Shown here: piece after piece, positions 50,153 through 57,897 of the stretch | How the letters are laid out: each line of letters opens with the position of its first letter | How positions within the stretch are numbered: the first letter of the stretch is position 1 | NCBI RefSeq assembly: GCF_036053395.1 | Contig: NZ_CP107942.1 | Coordinates: 248,001-312,000, forward strand | DNA: 64,000 nucleotides | DNA from: Actinoplanes sp. NBC_00393 | GTDB lineage: Bacteria; Actinomycetota; Actinomycetes; Mycobacteriales; Micromonosporaceae | Direction: 5' to 3' | The notes under the pieces: generated by a model | What the model saw: the letters and a program-made list of their open reading frames with translations, nothing else | The model's database searches: none | Told to the model about the DNA's origin: nothing | Made by a program: the position numbers and the translations under genes

Positions 50153-51469
50153 ATGAAGATCAAAATAGCCCTGGCTGCGTTCGCGGCCGCCACCCTCGCG
50201 CTGTCCGGCTGCAGTGCCGGCAGCCTCGGCTCCAGCGACGACGAGGAGGGCGGCGCCGTCACGCTGTCGTTCCTGGTCGACAACTCGGACACCAACAGCA
50301 AGATGGCCGAGGGCCTGGCGAAGGAGTTCAACGCCAAGAACCCCGGCATCACGGTGAAGGTGGAGACCCGCCCGCAGGGCACCGAGGGCGACAACCTGGT
50401 CAAGACCCGGCTCTCCACCGGGGACATGACCGACGTCTTCCAGTACAACTCGGGTTCGCTGCTGCAGGCCCTCGCGCCGACGAAGAACCTGGTCGCCCTC
50501 GACGACCAGGCGTGGGCGGGGCAGCTGGACGACAACTTCAAGACGTCGGTGACCAGCGAGCAGAAGCTGTTCGGGGCGCCGTTCGGCACCTACAACGCCG
50601 GGGCGATCCTCTACAACCGGAGCGTCTACGAGAAGAACGGCCTGCAGGTCCCGAAGACGTGGGCCGAGTTCATGTCCAACAACGCCAAGCTCAAGGCGGC
50701 CGGCGTCGCCCCGGTCATCCAGTCGTACGGCGAGACCTGGACCTCGCAGCTGTTCGTCCTCGGCGACTTCCACAACGTCACGGCCGCGCAGCCCGACTTC
50801 GCCGAGAAGTACACCGCCAACCAGGCCAAGTACGCGACCACGCCGGCCGCGCTCGCCGGGTTCGAGCACCTGCAGGAGGTGCACGGCGCCGGGTACACCA
50901 ACAAGGACTTCGCGTCGGCGAAGCTGAACGACGCCGTCGAGCAGCTGGCCAAGGGGACCGGCGCGCACTACCCGATCCTGTCCGGCATCATCAGCCAGCT
51001 CCTCGGCACCTTCCCCGAGGAGAAGGACACCATCGGGCTGTTCCCGATCCCCGGTGACAACGCCGCCACCAACGGGCTCACCGTCTGGGCGCCGGGTGGC
51101 GCGTACATCCCGGCCAGCACCACCGGCGCGAAGCTCGACGCGGCCAAGAAGTTCCTGGCCTTCATCTCCAGCCCGGACGGCTGCGCCGCGCAGGCCGCCG
51201 CCGTCGTGATCAACGGGCCGTTCGCGGTCAAGGGCTGCACCCTGCCGGACGACGTTCCGCAGGTGGTCAAGGACATGAAGACGTACATCGACAAGCCGGG
51301 CGCGTCCAGCCTGGCGCTGGAGTTCGTCTCCCCGGTGAAGGGCCCGGCCCTCGAGCAGATCTGCGTCGAGGTCGGCTCCGGTATCCGCAAGGCCGCGGAC
51401 GGGGCGAAACTCTACGACGAGGACGTCAAGAAGCAGGCCCAGCAGCTCGGCCTGCCGGGATGGTCGTGA
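50153..51469 (+). CDS. ABC sugar transporter solute-binding lipoprotein
   Basis: 438 residues. Signal peptide with lipobox L-S-G-C (ALAAFAAATLALSGC), Family 1 extracellular solute-binding fold: VTLSFLVDNSDTNSKMAEGLAKEFNAKNPGITVKVETRP, then GAPFGTYNAGAILYNRSVYEKNGL and FPIPGD. GGAGGAAG ribosome site. Delivers an oligosaccharide (presumably a rhamnoside) to the two permeases downstream. No ABC ATPase is in the operon, so a shared MsiK-type ATPase elsewhere is expected. Confidence 0.92.
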   Translation: MKIKIALAAFAAATLALSGCSAGSLGSSDDEEGGAVTLSFLVDNSDTNSKMAEGLAKEFNAKNPGITVKVETRPQGTEGDNLVKTRLSTGDMTDVFQYNSGSLLQALAPTKNLVALDDQAWAGQLDDNFKTSVTSEQKLFGAPFGTYNAGAILYNRSVYEKNGLQVPKTWAEFMSNNAKLKAAGVAPVIQSYGETWTSQLFVLGDFHNVTAAQPDFAEKYTANQAKYATTPAALAGFEHLQEVHGAGYTNKDFASAKLNDAVEQLAKGTGAHYPILSGIISQLLGTFPEEKDTIGLFPIPGDNAATNGLTVWAPGGAYIPASTTGAKLDAAKKFLAFISSPDGCAAQAAAVVINGPFAVKGCTLPDDVPQVVKDMKTYIDKPGASSLALEFVSPVKGPALEQICVEVGSGIRKAADGAKLYDEDVKKQAQQLGLPGWS

Positions 51470-52383
51470 CGGCCACACTGCCCGCCGTCAAGAAGGCGGC
51501 CCGGTCCACCGGGTCGCCTTCGGCGCGGGCGCGTAGCCCGTACCCCACCTGGTTCTTCCTGCCTGCTGCCGTGATCTACGGCGTGCTTTTCCTGGTGCCC
51601 ACGTTCGCCTCGTTCTACTTCAGCCTGACCCGCTGGACGCTGTTCGAGTCGCACTTCATCGGGTTCGACAACTTCGTCCAGTTCTTCCAGGAACCCGCCC
51701 TGGTCAAGGGCTTCGTCAACACCCTGATCTACGGCGTGGTCACCTCCGGCGCCAAGGTCGTCCTCGGACTGCTGCTCGCCGTGCTGCTCACCTCCCGCAT
51801 CGTGGCCTGCGGCTACCTGCGCTCGGTGGTCTTCTTCCCGGTCCTGGTCAGCACCATCGGGGTCGGCCTGACCTTCACCGTGCTGATGAACCCGGAACAG
51901 GGCCTGATCAACCAGGCGCTGGGCACGGTCGGCATCGAAGGTCCCGGTTGGCTCACCGATCCCCGGTACGCGCTGCTGTCCGTCGCCCTCGTCGATGTGT
52001 GGAAAGGCGTCGGGCTGGCCACGCTGATCTACATCGCCGGGATCGTCTCCATCCCGCAGGAGTACTTCGAGGCCGCCCGCGTCGACGGCGCGAGCGCCTG
52101 GGCGAACTTCCGGCACCTCATCCTGCCGCTGGCCCGCCCGGCCACGGTGACCGTGATCATCCTGTCGCTGATCGGCGGCCTGCGCTCGTTCGACCTGATC
52201 TGGGCGATGACCCGCGGCGGCCCCGGCTTCACCTCCGACGTGATCGCCTCGGTGATCTACAAGCAGTACCAGGCCGGCTTCTACGGCCTGTCCACCGCCG
52301 GCAACGTCGTGCTCTTCATCGTGGTCACCGCGATCGTGCTGCCGCTGTCGCGCTTCCTCAACCGCAAGGAGGTCGAGCTGTGA
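51460..52383 (+). CDS. ABC sugar permease, MalF/CUT1 type
   Basis: 307 residues with six membrane helices. EAA loop: EYFEAARVDGASAWANFRHLILPLARP, which contacts the ATPase. Starts 10 bp inside the binding-protein gene and overlaps the next permease (GTGA), so translation is coupled along the operon. Confidence 0.92.
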   Translation: MVVTATLPAVKKAARSTGSPSARARSPYPTWFFLPAAVIYGVLFLVPTFASFYFSLTRWTLFESHFIGFDNFVQFFQEPALVKGFVNTLIYGVVTSGAKVVLGLLLAVLLTSRIVACGYLRSVVFFPVLVSTIGVGLTFTVLMNPEQGLINQALGTVGIEGPGWLTDPRYALLSVALVDVWKGVGLATLIYIAGIVSIPQEYFEAARVDGASAWANFRHLILPLARPATVTVIILSLIGGLRSFDLIWAMTRGGPGFTSDVIASVIYKQYQAGFYGLSTAGNVVLFIVVTAIVLPLSRFLNRKEVEL

Positions 52384-53204
52384 GGCTGCGCTCCTGGACG
52401 CTCGGCGTCACCGCGATCGTCCTCTCCGCGGTGTTCTTCCTCGTCCCGTTCGCGTTCATCCTGCTGACCGCCTCGAAGAACGCCCGCGAGGCGGCCCGGC
52501 TGGACTTCTCCTGGCCGACGTCGTTCCACTTCGTGCCGAACCTGATCGAGGTCCTCCAGGCCCGCGACTACATGCTGATCATCGCCTACATCAACAGCAC
52601 GATCCTCACCGTCTCCAGCGTGGCGATCATGGTGGTGCTGGCCGCGATGGTCGCGTTCGTCCTGCAGCGCCGGGCGTCGAAGTGGAACGGTCTGATCAAC
52701 TTCCTGGTGCTGTGCGGGCTGATCATCCCGCCCGCGGTGGTGCCGACCATCTGGGTCCTCGACGGGCTCGGCCTGTTCGGCACCATGCCCGGACTGATCC
52801 TGATCGAGGTCGCGTTCGGGCTCAGCTTCTGCGTACTGCTGTTCCGCGCGTTCATCTCGACCATCCCCCGAGAGCTCGACGAGGCGGCGATCATCGACGG
52901 CGCGGGCCCGCTGCGCCTCTTCTTCCGGGTGATTTTCCCGCTGCTCCGCTCGGTGATCATCACGGCGGTGGTGGTGCAGTCGGTGGCGGTCTTCAACGAC
53001 TTCGTCAACCCGCTGTACTTCCTGCCCGGCTCGCAGAACGCCACCGTGCAGACCACCATCTACAACTTCGCCGGGCAGTTCGCCACCCAGTACCACCTGC
53101 TGTTCATGGACATCCTGCTGGTGACCGTCCCGCCGCTGATCATGTTCCTGTTCTTCAACCGCCGCATCGTCGCCGGCATGACCTCCGGCGCCATCAAGGG
53201 ATGA
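52380..53204 (+). CDS. ABC sugar permease, MalG/CUT1 type
   Basis: 274 residues from GTG 52380. Six membrane helices and EAA loop PRELDEAAIIDGAGPLRLFFRVIFPLLRS. Pairs with the MalF-type permease. A 14-bp hairpin overlaps its stop and likely terminates the operon. Confidence 0.92.
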   Translation: MRLRSWTLGVTAIVLSAVFFLVPFAFILLTASKNAREAARLDFSWPTSFHFVPNLIEVLQARDYMLIIAYINSTILTVSSVAIMVVLAAMVAFVLQRRASKWNGLINFLVLCGLIIPPAVVPTIWVLDGLGLFGTMPGLILIEVAFGLSFCVLLFRAFISTIPRELDEAAIIDGAGPLRLFFRVIFPLLRSVIITAVVVQSVAVFNDFVNPLYFLPGSQNATVQTTIYNFAGQFATQYHLLFMDILLVTVPPLIMFLFFNRRIVAGMTSGAIKG

Positions 53205-53237
53205 TCAAGGTCTATGCTTGTCGATCATCCTTTGATC
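53194..53237. terminator. 14-bp hairpin over the end of the rhamnoside operon
   Basis: ATCAAGGGATGATC (53194-53207) pairs with GATCATCCTTTGAT (53224-53237) with a single G-U; loop 16 nt. The permease stop lies in the left arm. Notably AT-rich against the background. It also lies 17 bp before the next start, so may double as an operator. Confidence 0.55.
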
Positions 53238-53254
53238 GATGGGGGCAGAGATCA

Positions 53255-54046
53255 ATGGCCGAACCACTGGACACCGGGCGGCCACATCCCGCCCGGGTGT
53301 ACGACTACCTGCTCGGCGGCAAGGACAACTTCGCCGCCGACCGGGCGGCCGCCGCGGAAGGGCTCAAGGCCAACCCGGACGCGGCGACCGCGCCCCGGCA
53401 GAACCGGGCGTTCATGCAGCGCACGGTACGGTTCCTCGCCGCCGAAGCCGGAATCCGGCAGTTCCTGGACATCGGCACCGGCCTGCCCACCCCGCCGAAC
53501 GTGCACCAGGTCGCCCAATCGGTCGACCCGTCGGCCCGGGTCGTCTACGCCGACAACGACCCGCTCGTGCTGACCCACGCCCGCGCCCTGCTCACCGCCG
53601 CCGGCGATGGCCGCACCACCTACCTCGACGCCGACCTGCGCGAGCCGGAGCGGATCCTGGCCTCCCCGGAACTGCGCGGTGTCCTGGACCTGGAGCAGCC
53701 GGTCGCGCTGCTGCTCTACGCCGTCCTGCACTTCTTCGAGGACGCCGCCGACCCGTACGGCATCGTCGCCCGCCTGATGGCCGAACTCCCGCACGGCAGC
53801 TACCTGGTGATCTCCCACCTGACCGGCGACCACGACCCGTCGGCGTGGGGCCGCTTCACCGAGGTCATGGGCCGGCAGGGCATCCCGACCCGCGTCCGGA
53901 CCAAGGCTGAGGTCGCCCGCTTCTTCCCCGGCATGGAGATGATCGACCCCGGGGTGGTCCCGATCCTGCAGTGGCGTCCCGACTCGGAGACCTCCTATAC
54001 GGATGCTCAGGTGGCGCTTTACGGAGCCGTCGGCCGCAAACACTGA
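53255..54046 (+). CDS. SAM-dependent methyltransferase (DUF574/SAM_MT type)
   Basis: 263 residues of the large actinobacterial family starting RPHPARVYDYLLGGKDNFAADR. Rossmann motif I F-L-D-I-G-T-G-L-P-T, then V-V-Y-A-D-N-D-P and YLDADLREPERIL. C-terminal TYT..QVALYGAVGRK is also typical. Substrate unknown; the family is abundant in Micromonosporaceae and Streptomyces. ATG 53255 chosen since GGGGGCAGAG precedes it and the family N-terminus starts here. Confidence 0.88.
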   Translation: MAEPLDTGRPHPARVYDYLLGGKDNFAADRAAAAEGLKANPDAATAPRQNRAFMQRTVRFLAAEAGIRQFLDIGTGLPTPPNVHQVAQSVDPSARVVYADNDPLVLTHARALLTAAGDGRTTYLDADLREPERILASPELRGVLDLEQPVALLLYAVLHFFEDAADPYGIVARLMAELPHGSYLVISHLTGDHDPSAWGRFTEVMGRQGIPTRVRTKAEVARFFPGMEMIDPGVVPILQWRPDSETSYTDAQVALYGAVGRKH

Positions 54047-54123
54047 CCCGGTTAATCCGTGGCCCAGCGGGCAGCGGGCCGGTTAGCGTCTGGGTCGCCA
54101 TCCCCTTCAACGAGGAGGTCATC

Positions 54124-54364
54124 ATGTACCGCGACCACGACACCGAGACGTCCTTTTGAGGTCACCAACAAACGCCGCAGGGGGTTCCCTCTAGCGAGAC
54201 CCAGGTCAAGCGGGGCCAGCGCTTCGTCGGCGACAAGGAGCTGATCGAAAAGCTCGGCGGCAACGACCCGTGCCCATGCGGTTCCGGGCGGCGGTTTCCG
54301 CCGGTGCTGCCGCCGCGGCGGCCGTTTCGACGACACCAACGGCCACTACTACTACCGCGACTGA
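54124..54364 (+). pseudogene. Decayed SEC-C zinc-motif small protein
   Basis: Behind a perfect ribosome site (GAGGAGGT) an ATG opens MYRDHDTETSF and meets TGA. The same frame continues with [22 protein letters not shown] and [12 protein letters not shown], the SEC-C zinc motif; the adjacent frame supplies the missing C-C ([12 protein letters not shown]...YYYRD). Thus at least two frame defects exist, one near the TTTT run (~54160) and one around 54285-54295. Intact relatives end [14 protein letters not shown]. The original protein probably bound Zn. Either decay or miscalled runs. Confidence 0.6.
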
Positions 54365-54445
54365 GGTCGGCCGCCACTACAGCGGACTGAGCAGGCCGAA
54401 GGTGCGAACGCCAAGGACGGCTGTTGCCGCCGCGGCTGGGATCGG

Positions 54446-54479
54446 ACGCGCCGGCCGCCCATCTCGGCGGCCGGCGCGT
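54446..54479. terminator. Strong intrinsic terminator
   Basis: Perfect 14-bp stem ACGCGCCGGCCGCC (54446-54459) with GGCGGCCGGCGCGT (54466-54479), 6-nt loop, followed by GTTT. Fits the end of the SEC-C transcript. A second, imperfect hairpin (~54552-54587) could end the FBP gene on the other strand. Confidence 0.75.
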
Positions 54480-54632
54480 GTTTGCTTCGGTGGGCTGTCT
54501 GCTTGCGAAAGCGCCGCGGGGCCCGGCCACGGCTGATGCTGCTCTGTCCGGCCCCACCGGCTGCCATCGCGTGTCCGGCGGGGCCGTGTCTTGTGCGGTC
54601 ACTCGACTGCTTCATCGCTCACGCCCTCCGGA

Positions 54633-55142
54633 TCAGCCCGCGACGACCCGGCCGGTGAAGGCCGCCAGATTCGTCATCGCCCGGTCGACGCGCTCGGCCA
54701 GGCTGAGCGTCTCCTCCCGGCGAACCAGCCGCATCCTCGGCTGGCGCTTCCCCCGCAGATAGAGCGAACAGGCCAGATCAGCACAGATGTACTCGCCGAC
54801 GGTGTTGCCGTTACGCCCGGCCGCACCGGCGAGCGGCGCCACGAACAGCGCCACCCCCGAAGCAGCGTGGTCGGTCAGGCAGATCCGGCACATGCTGGAC
54901 CGCATAGCACTGACCTTGCGCGCTTCCGGCCGGCGCAGCACCAGACCGACCGGCCCGTCCGAACCGGGCGCGACCAGCAGCGCCCGCTGCGGAGCACCCG
55001 GGTCGGTCCAGCCGAGAAAGTCCAGGTCGCCCCACGGAACGCTGCCGTCCGCAAAGCCCGAGGGCATCTTGATCCGGCTCGCCTCGCCTTTGCTGCAGTT
55101 GACGAAGGCGGCCCGGATCGCCCGCTCATCGAGTGGTTCCAT
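54633..55142 (-). CDS. FBP-domain (EF-G-binding-type zinc) protein
   Basis: 169 residues from ATG 55142. Matches the actinobacterial FBP C-terminal treble-clef family: LDERAIRAAFVNCSKGEASRIKMP, W-G-D-L-D-F-L-G-W-T-D-P, zinc ligands C85, C88, C120 and C125 (MCRICLTDH and YICADLACSLYLRGK). FBP-type zinc proteins include FusB-like proteins that bind elongation factor G and rescue it from fusidic acid, so a ribosome or EF-G role is plausible. TAGCTT lies 7 bases before the ATG, suggesting leaderless expression. Confidence 0.82.
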   Translation of the reverse strand: MEPLDERAIRAAFVNCSKGEASRIKMPSGFADGSVPWGDLDFLGWTDPGAPQRALLVAPGSDGPVGLVLRRPEARKVSAMRSSMCRICLTDHAASGVALFVAPLAGAAGRNGNTVGEYICADLACSLYLRGKRQPRMRLVRREETLSLAERVDRAMTNLAAFTGRVVAG

Positions 55143-55212
55143 GTCGGCGAAGCTAGCCCGCCCCACCCCGACGATCACCCGATTTTCCGCTTGCACCCCA
55201 CCCGAGGGCCCT

Positions 55213-55390
55213 GGCTGACGCTGAGGGCTGTTTCGGTGGCCGGGAAGCGACCGTGAGCGTCAGCTGAGAGGGCGTGGCTGACGGTCAGGGCTGCTTCGGT
55301 GGCCGGGAAGCGACCGTGAGCGCCAGCTGAGAGGGCGTGGCTGACGGTCAAGGCTGCTTCGGCGGGCGGGAAGGGACACTGGGCGTCAGC
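55213..55390. repeat. Three 63-bp hairpin repeats
   Basis: Units begin GGCTGACG at 55213, 55276 and 55339, exactly 63 bp apart; the third is partial and diverged. In the first unit the outer arms GCTGACGCT and AGCGTCAGC are a perfect inverted repeat, with inner GCTTC/GAAGC-like arms around TTCGGTGGCCGGGAA, so each unit can form a long hairpin. Lies between FBP and SDR; no gene seen in 55143-55541. Confidence 0.85.
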
Positions 55391-55541
55391 CCGGGTTGAT
55401 CACGCGGGCTGAGGTGGCTCAGCACCGAAGCGCGGAGTGAGCGGCCTGCGGCAGCCTGCGCCGGGAGACGTGAGGCGGCCTGGCCAGGCTGAGATCTACG
55501 CCGTATGGAGTACGCGATACGTGATGGGGCATGGTGTGGCC

Positions 55542-56303
55542 ATGGCGACGATTCTGATCACCGGGTCCAGCGACGGCATCGGGCGGCACACCGCGGCCAC
55601 CCTCGCCGACCAGGGGCACCGCGTGGTGCTGCACGGACGTAACGAACAGCGGGCCGAGGAGGCGCTCAAGGCGGTCCCGGCGGCTGCCGGCGTGCTGGTC
55701 GGCGACCTGGCCTCGCTGGCGCAGACCCGCGAGCTGGCCGAGAAGGCGGCGAAGTACGACGTGGTGATCCACAACGCGGGAATCGGTGGTGGGCAGAGCG
55801 CCCCGGTGATCACCGAGGACGGCCTCGAACGCATCTTCCAGGTGAATACGCTCGCGCCGTACCTTCTGACCGCTCTTCTGCCGGCGCCCGCCCGGCTGGT
55901 CTATCTGACCTCGGGCCTGGAGGCGAACGGGCAGCCCCGCCTGGACGACCTGCAGTGGCGGGACCGCCCGTGGAACGGCATGCAGGCCTACAGCGACTCG
56001 AAGCTGTACGACGTGATGCTCGCGTTCGCCGTCGCCCGCCTCTGGCCGGGCACCCTGAGCAACGCGGTCGATCCGGGCTGGATCCGCACCCGGATGGGCG
56101 GCCCCGGAGCCACCGACGACCTGCCGGAAGGCTCCGAGACCCAGGTGTGGCTCGCCACCGCGCCGGACGCGACGGTGACGGGCCACTACTTCAAGCGGCG
56201 CGAGTCGCTGCGGGCACACCCGCAGGCGTACGACGAAGCCCTGCAGAACGAGCTGCTGGCCCGCTGCGCCGAGCTGACCGGAACCCCGCTCACGCCTCGT
56301 TGA
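55542..56303 (+). CDS. Short-chain dehydrogenase/reductase
   Basis: 253 residues from ATG 55542. NADP-binding T-G-S-S-D-G-I-G, HNAG in the NNAG position, catalytic S124, Y150 and K154 (QAYSDSKLYDVML). VLHGRN after strand 2 suggests NADP(H). Converges with the FadD gene and overlaps it by 14 bp. Could act on an acyl or keto substrate of that module, but the linkage is only positional. Confidence 0.87.
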   Translation: MATILITGSSDGIGRHTAATLADQGHRVVLHGRNEQRAEEALKAVPAAAGVLVGDLASLAQTRELAEKAAKYDVVIHNAGIGGGQSAPVITEDGLERIFQVNTLAPYLLTALLPAPARLVYLTSGLEANGQPRLDDLQWRDRPWNGMQAYSDSKLYDVMLAFAVARLWPGTLSNAVDPGWIRTRMGGPGATDDLPEGSETQVWLATAPDATVTGHYFKRRESLRAHPQAYDEALQNELLARCAELTGTPLTPR

Positions 56304-57897
56304 GCGGCCCGGTCGGCAGCTCGCGCCGCAGCACCTTGCCGGTCGGGTTGCGCGGCAGTTCGTCGAGGAAGACCACGTCGCGCGGGACCTTGTAGCGGGC
56401 CAGGTTCGCCTTCACGAAGTCCTTGATCTCCTGCGGGTCCCGCGCCGACGCGGAAGTGGGCACGATGAACGCGCGCAGCCGTTTGCCGAAGTCCGGGTCG
56501 TCGACGCCGATCACCGCGGCCTCCAGGACGTCGTCGCGGCTGACGAGCAGGTTCTCCACCTCGACCGGGTAGACGTTCTCGGCGCCGGAGATGATCATGT
56601 CGTCGTCGCGGCCGTCGATGAACAGCAGGCCCTCGTCGTCGAAGTGCCCCTGGTCGCCGGTGGCCATGTACCCGTCGATGACCTGTTTGTGCTGGCCGTC
56701 GGTGTAGCCCTCGAACGGGATGCCGGTCCGCACGAACACCCGCCCGTGCGCGTGCGGCCGGTCGATCCGTTTGTCCTGGTTGTCGAAGAGCGCCACGTGC
56801 ACGGTGACCGGCGGTTTCCCGACCGTCCCCGGCGCGCGGCGCGACTCGGCGGGCTGGGCGACCGCGGCGACGGCGACCTCGGTCGAGCCGTACACGTTGT
56901 AGATGATGTCGCCGAACTGATCGTGGAAGCGGGCGGTCAACTCGGGGGCGAGGGCGGAGCCGGCCACGAAGACGGTCTTCAGCGACGAGGTGTCGTACTT
57001 GTTGATGATCTCCGGGCCCAGGGCGAGGATGCGGGTGAGCATCGTCGGGACCGCGACCAGCATCTGTGCCCGGTGTTCGGCGATCGCCTGCAGGATGCGT
57101 TCGGCGTCGAAGCGGCGCAGCAGGATCGCGTGGTTGGACAGCGACAACCCGACCGTCCACGCGCCGAAACCGGTGCTGTGGAACAGCGGTGACGCGAACA
57201 CCGCGGCGCCCTGCCGGGGGAACGGGATCCGGTCCGCGATCAGGGCGCTGGCCAGCGGCGACACCTTGGTCCGCGGTGCGCCCTTGGGCAGCCCGGTGGT
57301 GCCGCTGGTGAGGATGATGAAACCGCCCGGCCGGTCCGGCGGCGGCAGCGGGGTCACCGGGTTCGCCGCGATCAGCTCGTCGATCGACGGATCGGCGCCT
57401 GAAGAAGAACCCGAACCCCAGGTCAGGTAGCGGGGGATGTCGTCGGGCAGCCCGTCGACCAGGCCGGCGAACTCCTCGTCGTACAGCACCACCCGTACCC
57501 TCTCCCGGGCCACCACCTCAGCCAACTGCTGCCTGGCCAGGCCGGTGTTCATCAGCGCCAGGCGCAGCGTGGCGCGGGCCGTGCCGCTGATCGCGAGCAG
57601 CAGGCCGCGGTGGTCGCGGGCGAGCACACCGACCACCGAGCGGTCCGGCAGGCCGTGCTTCTTCAGGGCGTGGGCCAGCGCGTTGGACTGCTCGTCGAGC
57701 TGGCGGTAGGTGAGGGTGCCGCGTTCGTCGGTGACCGCGGGCAGGCCGGGGTGCTCGACGGCCGCCTTCATGATCAGGGCGGCTTGCGGGCCGAGACGCT
57801 TGTTGTTGACGGCGGCGCGCACGAGCCGGCGCGGGTGCAGCAGGTTGACGATGCCGATCTGATGCATACGGAGGACGGCACGCAGATGTTCGATCAT
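56290..57897 (-). CDS. Fatty-acid-CoA ligase/acyl-CoA synthetase
   Basis: 535 residues, AMP-binding (ANL) family. P-loop I-L-T-S-G-T-T-G-L-P-K-G-A, adenine-binding YGSTEVA, A7 T-G-D-Q-G-H-F-D and L-F-I-D-G-R-D-D-D-M-I-I-S-G-A-E-N-V-Y-P, and catalytic lysine P-T-G-K-V-L-R-R-E-L. Activates a carboxylic acid with ATP and CoA. The start overlaps the stop of the three-domain gene (ATGA), hence both are in one transcript. The long, hydrophobic pocket suggests fatty or cyclic acids; substrate unknown. Confidence 0.9.
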   Translation of the reverse strand: MIEHLRAVLRMHQIGIVNLLHPRRLVRAAVNNKRLGPQAALIMKAAVEHPGLPAVTDERGTLTYRQLDEQSNALAHALKKHGLPDRSVVGVLARDHRGLLLAISGTARATLRLALMNTGLARQQLAEVVARERVRVVLYDEEFAGLVDGLPDDIPRYLTWGSGSSSGADPSIDELIAANPVTPLPPPDRPGGFIILTSGTTGLPKGAPRTKVSPLASALIADRIPFPRQGAAVFASPLFHSTGFGAWTVGLSLSNHAILLRRFDAERILQAIAEHRAQMLVAVPTMLTRILALGPEIINKYDTSSLKTVFVAGSALAPELTARFHDQFGDIIYNVYGSTEVAVAAVAQPAESRRAPGTVGKPPVTVHVALFDNQDKRIDRPHAHGRVFVRTGIPFEGYTDGQHKQVIDGYMATGDQGHFDDEGLLFIDGRDDDMIISGAENVYPVEVENLLVSRDDVLEAAVIGVDDPDFGKRLRAFIVPTSASARDPQEIKDFVKANLARYKVPRDVVFLDELPRNPTGKVLRRELPTGPLNEA

